Assembly (NCBI GenBank): GCA_014193115.1
Contig: BJHQ01000008.1
Coordinates: forward strand, 110,648 to 174,647
Origin: Planctomycetota bacterium
Lineage (GTDB): Bacteria; Planctomycetota; UBA11346
Direction: 5' to 3'
DNA length: 64,000 nucleotides
The translations under genes and the position numbers were made by a program. The notes below the pieces were generated by a model. The model was not told the origin of the DNA and searched no databases. It was given only the letters and a program-made list of their open reading frames with translations. Position 1 is the first letter of the stretch. Each line of letters starts with the position of its first letter. Below are positions 38,272-45,132 of this stretch, piece after piece.

Positions 38272-39834
38272 TCAACGTGATCCAGGTGGCGGACTCGGTG
38301 GCAGGGTGCCGGGCGGAAGCGACTGGGGCGGAGATCCGGCGGGCGGCTCGCCCACCGGTTCGACCGGATTGGGGATGATCATCCGCCCGAACAACCCGCT
38401 GAGCTGCTCGCGAATGCGTTCGGCCTCTTCATTTTCGAACCGGGCATCGAGACGGACCGCAACCTTGGCGCGTGGGTTATACGCCAAGGCCATCTCGGCG
38501 ATCCGCTCCTGGCCGCCTTCGCGCCACGCGTACGATAACCGGCGTCCGGCGCCGCCGCTGAAGGACATTTCCAGCGATCCGCTCTCGCGGTAGCTCTCGC
38601 GCGTGGTCAGGGCCTCGACTTGGCGCAGCCACACCACGTCGAAGGCCGTTTCCGTCGGCAGCGGGACCAGGGTGACGATGATCGATGCGGTCTCGCTGTT
38701 CGGGTCGACGAAGCCGGCATTGCCGCCGAGCACATCGTTGCGCTTCCAATTCTCGGGGATCGCGACCACCACGCCTGAGGCCGGATCGACGAAATCGTTG
38801 CCAGAACCTTTGGCGGTCTGGGAACTGCTCGGGCCGGACTCGGCGGGAAGGCCGAGCTCGCGACGGATGCCGTTATGGCGCGGATTGGCGCGCAGCCCGG
38901 TCTGGTAGGCCCGCCAGGCGCAATCCTTGGCCCGAGGCAGGTTCTCGGCATTGGTGTCGGTCCACCGGCCAAGCAGGTAATAGGCCTCGGCATCGCGCCA
39001 GTCGATGGCGGCGAAGCGGTCCTCGAATTCCTGGGTCATCGCCTCGGCCAGGGGCCGCCATTTGCCACCGTACAGCGCGAATCCGGCGCTGCGCAGGCGG
39101 CGTTCGATCTTTTGTGCGACCGTCCCACTCAGCCAGTCCACCGACGCCACCCGGGCGGCACGGCCCGGATCGTTGAGCAGATTGAAGCACCAGCCAACCG
39201 CCTGTTCCAACAACGCGGAATCCTTGCTGGCCCCAGCCGCTGCGCCGGCATCGTCGATCACCGCAACGACCAGATCATCGCCAGCGGCCAGCCAGGCGTC
39301 CCGTGCGACCGACTGGTGGGCCTGCTCGCGAACCCAGTTGGCTACCGCCAGGCGGCCTTGCCAGTCGTCCTTCGGAATGCCGGTGAGCCGGGCCTCGATG
39401 ATGGCATGGTCGGACGGCGCCGGCTCGGCTGCGACCACCCGCACCTGCAAGGTGTGGTCGGGACCGGCTTCGATCTTGGCGAAAACGTACAGGTTGTCGC
39501 CTTCGACCCGGGCAGCCCAGGCGCTGGCGGCGCTGACCAGCGGCAGATTCACGCCATACAGGCGGACCCGCGTGACGTCCTCCCCCAGCGGCGGAGTGCG
39601 CAATTTCGCGGTGAAGACCACGTCTTTGTTCGCGATGAAGCCGCTGTCCGCGAGTTCGCCGATCGGCACCTGGAGCCAGGCGTCATCGCGATAACGGACA
39701 AAGGTCCGCTCCTGGTCGCGGATCGCCATCGTGAAGGTCTCGGTCCACGGCGTCGGCTCTCCGCCCAGCAGCTGGCCGGCAAGGGCCGCAGGCAGGGCGA
39801 GGGCGACAGCAAGGACGGCGGCGCAACGGGTCAT
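38272..39834 (-). CDS. Secreted protein of unknown function
   Basis: 520 residues with a signal peptide (CAAVLAVALALPAALAG). The middle (PLAEAMTQEFEDRFAAIDWRDAEAYYLLGRW) is helical, and the part with GNDFVDPASGVVVAIPENWKRND resembles the PsbP/'DUF1795-like' fold in which an 'IPxxW' segment opens a small beta-sheet domain. It ends in a Pro-rich tail. No catalytic motif is visible. It is probably periplasmic. It reads away from the tRNA-Ala gene. Confidence 0.65.
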   Translation of the reverse strand: MTRCAAVLAVALALPAALAGQLLGGEPTPWTETFTMAIRDQERTFVRYRDDAWLQVPIGELADSGFIANKDVVFTAKLRTPPLGEDVTRVRLYGVNLPLVSAASAWAARVEGDNLYVFAKIEAGPDHTLQVRVVAAEPAPSDHAIIEARLTGIPKDDWQGRLAVANWVREQAHQSVARDAWLAAGDDLVVAVIDDAGAAAGASKDSALLEQAVGWCFNLLNDPGRAARVASVDWLSGTVAQKIERRLRSAGFALYGGKWRPLAEAMTQEFEDRFAAIDWRDAEAYYLLGRWTDTNAENLPRAKDCAWRAYQTGLRANPRHNGIRRELGLPAESGPSSSQTAKGSGNDFVDPASGVVVAIPENWKRNDVLGGNAGFVDPNSETASIIVTLVPLPTETAFDVVWLRQVEALTTRESYRESGSLEMSFSGGAGRRLSYAWREGGQERIAEMALAYNPRAKVAVRLDARFENEEAERIREQLSGLFGRMIIPNPVEPVGEPPAGSPPQSLPPGTLPPSPPPGSR

Positions 39835-39931
39835 AGGCGGTCCCGGCAGGTCTGTTCAGCTTTTATGGTCGGGGAGGTCGCGGCACAAGGCGCAGGTAGC
39901 GGCTGACTCAGGAGCCCGGAATGGCGAAAGA

Positions 39932-39958
39932 CTTGCGCCCGGCGGACTGCCCGATAAA
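39932..39958 (+). promoter_or_regulatory. Possible promoter of tRNA-Ala
   Basis: A GATAAA -10-like hexamer at 39953-39958 lies about 35 bp before the tRNA, with CTTGCG upstream at sub-optimal spacing. It is the best candidate in the 159-bp gap, but a weak match. Confidence 0.25.
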
Positions 39959-39993
39959 AGCCCCCTCCGCCCAACAGGCCGGGATCGCCCCAC

Positions 39994-40069
39994 GGGGGTA
40001 TAGCTCAGTTGGTAGAGCGTTTGAATGGCATTCAAAAGGTCAGGAGTTCGAATCTCCTTACCTCCACCA
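39994..40069 (+). tRNA. tRNA-Ala (anticodon GGC), insertion site of the element
   Basis: A 76-nt cloverleaf. The acceptor stem GGGGGTA pairs with TACCTCC, including the G3-U70 wobble that identifies alanine tRNAs. The D stem is GCTC/GAGC, the anticodon stem TTTGA/TCAAA with loop ATGGCAT and anticodon GGC at 40027-40029, and the T arm AGGAG/CTCCT with TTCGAAT. The CCA end is encoded. The 3' part from 40024 onward is supplied by the integrated element, and the displaced original 3' part lies at 47066-47111. Confidence 0.97.
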
Positions 40070-40078
40070 TCGGCGATC
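40024..40078. repeat. attL, tRNA-side copy of the 55-bp att repeat
   Basis: Identical to 47066-47120. It starts in the anticodon arm (AATGGCATTC) and runs 9 bases beyond the tRNA CCA end. Similarity continues past one mismatch through the terminator hairpin. This copy completes the functional tRNA. Confidence 0.92.
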
Positions 40079-40084
40079 CAGAAA

Positions 40085-40112
40085 AACCTCAGGTGAAAAC
40101 CTGGGGTTTTTT
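40085..40112 (+). terminator. Rho-independent terminator of tRNA-Ala (element-borne copy)
   Basis: AACCTCAGG (40085-40093) pairs with CCTGGGGTT (40100-40108) around the loop TGAAAA, followed by a run of T. A nearly identical hairpin follows the right att copy, so the element carries its own version. Confidence 0.9.
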
Positions 40113-40160
40113 GTTTTGTCTATTTCGCTCCGGCGCCAGAAAAAATGAGCGAAACCGGCT

Positions 40161-40185
40161 CGGGCAAATGCCTGACAAATGCCAG
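40161..40185. promoter_or_regulatory. Left arm-type integrase site candidate
   Basis: CGGGCAAATG followed by CTGACAAATGCCAG (40172-40185) about 90 bp inside attL. The same words recur beside attR, which is how arm-binding sites of P4/lambda-type integrases are laid out. No such words are apparent elsewhere in the element. Confidence 0.6.
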
Positions 40186-40238
40186 AGATTCGGAATCCAT
40201 ATGGACCCATGGCATGGGTTGCCGATCACCCGGCGGGC

Positions 40239-40493
40239 TTATCGGGCAGGCATCCTGCGTTTGCGGTGCTCTTCCATGTCGAGTCCGATCGCGATTCTCA
40301 GTCGTTGAGGCAGACGGTTGGCCACCTCCACCGCTTCCTTGGGCGCAAGGCCGGCAAGGCGAAGCTCATCCGCAGCGATCTCGCGCCAGATTCCCTCAGC
40401 AGCGCGGCGAGCTGTACACGCCAACCGCTGCGCCTGGCGCGCAATTCCAGGGGTAAAGGGTCGGCCACGTTGGCGCTTCGGTGTGGGTTCCAT
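40239..40493 (-). CDS. Small basic element protein
   Basis: 84 residues, strongly basic, beginning MEPTPKRQRGRPF with an AT-hook-like GRP and continuing as helices (ARQAQRLACTARRAAEG, APKEAVEVANRLPQRLRIAI). AGGG lies 8 bases before the ATG. It is the last gene of the element, between the iteron region and attL. By position it could be a copy-number regulator (like P4 Cnr), an excision factor or another DNA-binding accessory. The family is not recognised. Confidence 0.55.
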   Translation of the reverse strand: MEPTPKRQRGRPFTPGIARQAQRLACTARRAAEGIWREIAADELRLAGLAPKEAVEVANRLPQRLRIAIGLDMEEHRKRRMPAR

Positions 40494-40911
40494 GTGTTTT
40501 CCCTAGGTGTTTTGGTTATGGGTGGCATGCGGCATGTTTCCTGCGCTTGTCACGCTTGCAAAAAAACGTCCCCATCGGCGTAGCAACCCGTTCGGACCAC
40601 CCCGCCTGGGAGGACCCGCGCGACCCCCGGGGGGCGGCAGGCGCCATCCGTTCGGCCGTGTGGCAAGGCAAAGCCCCGCCCCTGCTTTGGAAGGTGTGTC
40701 GTGGTGTGACAGGTGTTCCGCCAGTGTTTTTCCACGTTTATTCTGACACACCATTCTACGGTTGCGGTGTGACAAGGTGTGCCAGCAGCCGGGCTGCGGC
40801 CAGAGGAAACACCCGACCGGCACACCATGCCACACCGTCCCGCGCCCATGGTGTGACACAATTCCGCAGTGTTTCACCTCGTGGCACACCGCCACACCTT
40901 GGCACACGAGT
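40494..40911. other. Gene-free region with iteron-like octamers, candidate replication origin
   Basis: 418 bp without a credible gene. GGTGTGnC or its complement occurs at 40693, 40703, 40745 (complement), 40766, 40776, 40819 (c), 40829 (c), 40850, 40883 (c), 40891 (c) and 40901 (c, last base differs), with looser copies at 40712 and 40871. They are packed into 216 bp immediately beyond the stop of the primase-helicase gene. P4 alpha protein binds comparable short repeats at its ori and crr, and iteron plasmids have the same kind of cluster. Confidence 0.6.
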
Positions 40912-43302
40912 TCACGGCAAGGGGTCATGGCTTCCCAGGGTCAGGACATACAGCCGAGCGGTTCCGCCACCTTCGCGGGGCAGTCGCAGGGCATGGGAAT
41001 GCTTCCCGCCACCGTCCGGGATCAGCATGCCGGCCGTGGAGCAGGCCCTGGCCACCAGGCGAGGATCCAAGCCTTTGCACACCTCCGCGCGCCAGGTTTC
41101 ACCGGGGATCAGGTATTGCCGCGCCCCTTCGCGAATCCGATACCAGCCTGCCCGGTTCTGGACCCGCACCCCTTCGTCAACGTCCCAGGAATCAAAGCGC
41201 GCCGATCCGTGGGCGACCAGCCATCCCCGGACATGCTCGACCGCTTGGGCATCCTCAGCAGCGCCGGCACCGCCACGGCGAGCTGATAGCCACGCCTTGA
41301 AGCAGGAGGCTGCGGCAGCGAAGGCCGCACCATCGGGCCAGCCAGTGATGCCCGCAGCGGTCGCCAGTTCACCGGCAGCAGCAACAACGGCGAAACGCCG
41401 GGCAACCCGATGCACCTGGCCATCAGCCCCTGCCGGCACCGCTTCGGCGGCGAAACGGTCAAAGGTCGTCCGCAGCCCGGCCCGAACGCCAGGCAGGTCG
41501 GCCACCAGCTCATGCAGGAAGGCTGGCCCCGCCGTGCCGTGCTGTCGGTGGCACGCTGCATCCAGCCGATCGGCGAATGCCGCGCCCCGTGCCTTGGATG
41601 ACTCGCCAGCGGTGTCGTGGGTTGTCTCCCACGCACCAAGCCCGGCGCCGGCATCGGCCGGGATGTCGGCAATGCGCAGATCGGCACCGGCCCGCGTGAC
41701 CTTGCCGGCTTCGCGTGCCAGGTCGGCCAGTCCGATTTCCCCGGTGGACAACAGCAGCAAGCGCCAGGTCAGCGGATCGCGCATCCCGCCGTCTGCACGC
41801 ATCCGGGATTTGCCCCGGCCATTGGCGATCAGGTACGCCACCTCCCCGGCGGCATGGGCATCGGCTTGCCCGAGTTCGTCCAGACACAGCAAGGAATCAT
41901 TGTGCGCAGCGCAGGTGCCTTCCAGTCCGTTCGCGGTTGCCCGCCAGGAAAGCACATCCGAACCGAACACCGATGCGGCGGCCCGAACGCATCGCGTCTT
42001 GCCCAGGCTCGACCCGCCCCGCAGGTGAAAGCCGCCCCCATCCAGATCGGCCAGGTTCAGCAGTGGCCCGGCGAATCCGCAGCCGATGGCGAACAGCAAT
42101 CGGGAATTGCCCACGGCCAGGGCTGCCACCTCATTCCGCCAGCCGTCCAGCGTGCCGGCGGTTGCCAAAGGGCGGGCCAGCATCGGGCCTTGCGGCACCA
42201 CCCGCTCACCAGCGTCAGGGATCACGGTGCCGGCCCGGTCGCGAAGCACGAACGCATCCCCGTGCCAACCGCCCCGGGTCACGCATCGCGCCAAGCGGCC
42301 TGGGCGAATCTCCATCAGCAATCGGGCAAGCATGGAACGGACACCGGGAGCGGTTCCCAGCGACAGGCCACCATCCAATAGGGTCCGGCGCAGGTCGGTG
42401 CCGTCCCCAGCCAACAATTCCGCCGGCATCGCCCATTCGTGCGCCCGGCCCTCACGATCGCGCCATGCCAGCAGACGGCCCCATGCGCGGCCGGATTCGT
42501 CCCTGGTGTCGGCGGCGATCCGCAGCGGCCCGCAGACGTGGGAAGGTTCGCCATCGTCCCCGGCGGGGCGGTGCCAGATGCCGTCCGGCCGGCGATAAAA
42601 GCCGCGCGGCAAGGTCTCGGTCCCCTCGGCGAGCAGGTCGGCCACGGTCGCAGGGGTCCAAGTCGGCGGAGCGTCCGCGAGGTCCCAGCCTTGCGGCAGG
42701 ATCCCGCCCAAGGCGGCGCGCACTGGGTCGAGATCGACCACTGCCACCGATGCCGCTATGGGGTCGAGCAGGTCGCGCACCTGCGCCATGGCGTCCCGGC
42801 CGGGATCGTCCGCATCCGGCCAGAGGGTCACGGCGCGGCCAGCCATGGGTTGCCAGTCCGCCTTGGCCACCGCCTGCGACCCGCCTGGCCAGGTGATAAC
42901 GACATGCCCGGGAACCAAGCGGCGGGCCGCATCGGATGTTTTCTCACCCTCGACCACCAGCACCGGCGCATCAGGCCGGGTGGCGAGCTGGTCGAGTCCG
43001 TACAGTGGGCGCGGCTCGGGGTGGCCCTTCCAGACCCAGCCGGACGCGCGCGGCGTCAATTGGCGAAGGTCCTTTTTTCCATCAGGAAGGTTCCACCGGC
43101 AAATGACCAGGGGAATGGTTCCATCGGCCAAGCGATAGAGCCAAGTCCGGTCTGGCGCCCGGCGGTGCCGATTGCGCGCCAGCAGGTCGGCCGGCGGCTG
43201 GTCGTGGGCGGGAATGACGGGATCGGACTCGACCTGTTCGGCGTGCACCGGTTCACGGTCGGGACCATCCAACGGGGCGAAGGCTGCGGCGATTTCATCC
43301 AC
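40912..43302 (-). CDS. TOPRIM + DUF927 primase-helicase of the element
   Basis: 796 residues from a GTG at 43302. A TOPRIM-like domain occupies about 100-185, with VVEGEK at 116-121 and DAD at 163-165. The DUF927 superfamily helicase core follows: FHLRGGSSLGKT with Walker A at 429-436, SWRATANGLEG, Walker B LLCLDELGQ at 471-479, and LLLSTGEIGLADLAREAGK. A C-terminal winged-helix-like region (VRGWLVAHGSARFDSWD) could bind DNA. Proteins of this type replicate mobile elements. The start overlaps the CHC2-like gene by 8 bases, and together they supply the parts that P4 alpha has in one chain. The iteron region begins right after the stop. Confidence 0.9.
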   Translation of the reverse strand: MDEIAAAFAPLDGPDREPVHAEQVESDPVIPAHDQPPADLLARNRHRRAPDRTWLYRLADGTIPLVICRWNLPDGKKDLRQLTPRASGWVWKGHPEPRPLYGLDQLATRPDAPVLVVEGEKTSDAARRLVPGHVVITWPGGSQAVAKADWQPMAGRAVTLWPDADDPGRDAMAQVRDLLDPIAASVAVVDLDPVRAALGGILPQGWDLADAPPTWTPATVADLLAEGTETLPRGFYRRPDGIWHRPAGDDGEPSHVCGPLRIAADTRDESGRAWGRLLAWRDREGRAHEWAMPAELLAGDGTDLRRTLLDGGLSLGTAPGVRSMLARLLMEIRPGRLARCVTRGGWHGDAFVLRDRAGTVIPDAGERVVPQGPMLARPLATAGTLDGWRNEVAALAVGNSRLLFAIGCGFAGPLLNLADLDGGGFHLRGGSSLGKTRCVRAAASVFGSDVLSWRATANGLEGTCAAHNDSLLCLDELGQADAHAAGEVAYLIANGRGKSRMRADGGMRDPLTWRLLLLSTGEIGLADLAREAGKVTRAGADLRIADIPADAGAGLGAWETTHDTAGESSKARGAAFADRLDAACHRQHGTAGPAFLHELVADLPGVRAGLRTTFDRFAAEAVPAGADGQVHRVARRFAVVAAAGELATAAGITGWPDGAAFAAAASCFKAWLSARRGGAGAAEDAQAVEHVRGWLVAHGSARFDSWDVDEGVRVQNRAGWYRIREGARQYLIPGETWRAEVCKGLDPRLVARACSTAGMLIPDGGGKHSHALRLPREGGGTARLYVLTLGSHDPLP

Positions 43303-43621
43303 GGGGCACCTCTATCCGCAGCGCATCGGCCAGATGTTTCGCAGCCTTTCCCGGACTCAGGTCGAACAGGTACGCGGCCAGCCCGATCACGTCCCGCCCT
43401 CGGGCAGACGGGTCGGCGAAGTCGGCCCAAGCTCCCGTGCGCAGGTTGATGGCGAAGCTGCCGGGGTGCCGATCAGATCGGCGAGGATTCAGGGCAACCC
43501 ATTCGCGGCCCTGGGGTTTTCCATCAGGCAACCAACGGGCGAGCAGGTCGGGCAGCCAAGGCACGGCGCGGCGGTTCAGCTCGGCGAAGTCGATTCGCTG
43601 GGGTTTCGCTTGGGGTTTCAT
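43295..43621 (-). CDS. CHC2-like primase N-terminal protein lacking the zinc cysteines
   Basis: 108 residues. The block EWVALNPRRSDRHPGSFAIN, then TGAWADFADPSARGRDVIGLAAYL and SPGKAAKHLADAL, matches the zinc-finger domain of phage and plasmid primases, in which 'NP.R.D..pGSF.in' precedes 'G.w.D.a....G.D.i.l'. The CHC2 cysteines are absent. The start is the ATG at 43621 in an ATGA overlap with the upstream gene's stop. It is coupled to the TOPRIM/DUF927 gene downstream, so the primase is split over two proteins. Confidence 0.8.
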   Translation of the reverse strand: MKPQAKPQRIDFAELNRRAVPWLPDLLARWLPDGKPQGREWVALNPRRSDRHPGSFAINLRTGAWADFADPSARGRDVIGLAAYLFDLSPGKAAKHLADALRIEVPRG

Positions 43622-44079
43622 CGTGCGCCCCCAGTCGGCAGGCGCCAGACGCGCGATGGCGAATCGTGACAATTTCGCCACGGCGAGCGGTCGAACCATC
43701 CCGCCGGTTCAATTCGTCCGGCGGCGTGCAGACGTTCGATTGCCAGACCGGCGGCCCGGCCGTCCACACCATCGGGCGCAGCCAAACCCGCACGAGCCCT
43801 AGCCTCGGCCAATGAGCACGGACCGGAATCCAGGGCAGCGAGCAGGACGCGGCAACATTTATCAACAAAGGTGGCCTTTGCCGGGTTCGGGTCCGCCGCA
43901 TGGGCTGCCAGAGCGGCGGCGGCCAGGTCGGCGCCGGTCGGCCGGTCAATTCCCAGTTCGTCAAATATCGTTGATTGCGCAGAATTTTCGCTATGATTTC
44001 CAGTGTCGCTGGCGGTCGCGACAGGGGCCTTGGGCGCGGCAACGCCTGGGGCCTCATTGTTTTGGGCGGTCGGTTCCAT
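43618..44079 (-). CDS. Element protein with winged-helix-like C-terminal domain
   Basis: 153 residues. The first 45 are low-complexity. Residues about 70-145 (FVDKCCRVLLAALDSGPCSL..AGLAIERLHAAGRIEPAGWF) have the helix-helix-wing layout of a small winged-helix DNA-binding domain, ending RVWRLP. GGAGG precedes the ATG at 44079 at normal distance, 3 bp after the AlpA-like gene's stop. It ends in an ATGA overlap with the primase gene. It is probably a replication initiator accessory or regulator. The family is not recognised. Confidence 0.65.
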   Translation of the reverse strand: MEPTAQNNEAPGVAAPKAPVATASDTGNHSENSAQSTIFDELGIDRPTGADLAAAALAAHAADPNPAKATFVDKCCRVLLAALDSGPCSLAEARARAGLAAPDGVDGRAAGLAIERLHAAGRIEPAGWFDRSPWRNCHDSPSRVWRLPTGGAR

Positions 44080-44082
44080 GGG

Positions 44083-44287
44083 TCAGGCCTCCGCGCGGCG
44101 GTTGGCCAACCAGGCGCGAATTTCGCTGCGAAAATAGATAATTCGGCGCCCGATGCGGTGGTAGGGCACGCGCACTTCGTCGGTGCATCGCCAGGTGTTC
44201 AGAGTCGCGGGACTCAGCCCCAGTTCGATGGCGGCACCGGCCGTATCGGTTGCGTCGGGGGTTGGTGGAGTGGTCAGGAATGGGCAT
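44083..44287 (-). CDS. AlpA/HTH_17-like regulator or excisionase, apparently frameshifted near its start
   Basis: The frame ending at 44083 encodes AAIELGLSPATLNTWRCTDE, then VPYHRIGRRIIYFRSEIRAW, a textbook AlpA-type HTH (MerR-like helix pair, 'r.G..i.y...dl..wl'). It has no ATG, GTG or TTG start downstream of its last upstream stop. The well-placed start (ATG 44287, GGAGG 5 bases before it) lies in the neighbouring frame. Dropping one base at the C5 run 44257-44261 joins the two into a normal protein of about 67 residues. Either a sequencing slip, a real mutation or a +1 shift explains it. Such proteins control excision in P4-like elements. Confidence 0.65.
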
Positions 44288-44343
44288 GATTGCCTCCGTT
44301 CCCGCCACTTTGCGCGAGTTTATGTCCCCAACAGTTCGGCCCT

Positions 44344-45132
44344 TTATTGCTTCTTAGGTCGTCCTCGCGGGCCACCTTTTTTGGCGGTGGCCTTCCTCAT
44401 CGCATTGTCACTCGCGCCGGTTTCATCGCATGCCAACCGCCGAGACTCTTTTATGTCTCGTCCCTGATCGCGGTGCTTTTGGAATGCAGCCACCATTACA
44501 GCGCGGGGGACGCATCCGCGAACCTCGCCAGATTTGAATCCGCCCCCCCTCGATCCCTGGCCGGCCTTGGCGATTTCCGCCATCCGGCCCGGCACGCCTG
44601 CCAGGACGGCCTCGCCCCAGGCGTCCACGGCGGCGGCAGCAAGGCCCAGCGCCAATTGGTGGCGGCAAGATACTGAAAGCGCAGCGTTTGCTATTTCGTC
44701 TGCCCAATTGTCCACAGCAACGAATCCAGCCAAGGCCCGGAGCAGGCGAAAATCTTGTTCGTTTGCCGCTGGCAGGGCTGCGATTCCACTGCCGCCAGGC
44801 AAGAGTTCCCACCGTAGACCACGCCGCGCTACTTCGGCCTCGACACGCGCGCGAAGTTCTCGCCAAGCATCAGGATTCGGACGAATAGTGCCCTGCATTC
44901 CCATGCCGCCCGGCCCAAGATAGTTGACATCTGTGCTACGCTGAATCCGCAAGTCATAGCAACCGCTGGCTTCGTGCTTGGCCGTTTTCCTCACGTGTTT
45001 GAGCAGCCATGGAGATACTGAGTCCTCGCGGATCCATGCGCACGGTATGCGGCGCGGCTTGGACTCCTGGGTCAGGCCAGCCGTTTTGCGTGATTTGCGG
45101 GACTTTTCCCCAGGGATGGGGTCGGTGGTCAT
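44344..45132 (-). CDS. Element protein of unknown function, 262 residues
   Basis: The ATG at 45132 overlaps the integrase stop (ATGA). The first 75 residues are basic and irregular. From residue 77 (two in-frame ATGs at 44904 and 44898) the protein looks well folded: PDAWRELRARVEAEVARRGL and FRLLRALAGFVAVDNWADEI. The end is a basic HTH-like stretch (RLACDETGASDNAMRKATAKKGG). It may therefore start at 44904/44898. No relative is recognised. It occupies the slot between integrase and AlpA-like gene where accessory or cargo genes are found in such elements. Confidence 0.6.
   Translation of the reverse strand: MTTDPIPGEKSRKSRKTAGLTQESKPRRIPCAWIREDSVSPWLLKHVRKTAKHEASGCYDLRIQRSTDVNYLGPGGMGMQGTIRPNPDAWRELRARVEAEVARRGLRWELLPGGSGIAALPAANEQDFRLLRALAGFVAVDNWADEIANAALSVSCRHQLALGLAAAAVDAWGEAVLAGVPGRMAEIAKAGQGSRGGGFKSGEVRGCVPRAVMVAAFQKHRDQGRDIKESRRLACDETGASDNAMRKATAKKGGPRGRPKKQ

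Noticed and set aside
40503..40928. 141-codon minus-strand frame over the iteron array
   Set aside because: Its composition (runs of Cys, His and Trp from the GGTGTG words) shows it reads repeated DNA, and no family or ribosome-binding site supports it.
40481..42028. 515-codon plus-strand frame across the iteron region and helicase gene
   Set aside because: It runs through the repeat array and antisense to DUF927 motifs; low-complexity Ser/Arg/Ala composition.
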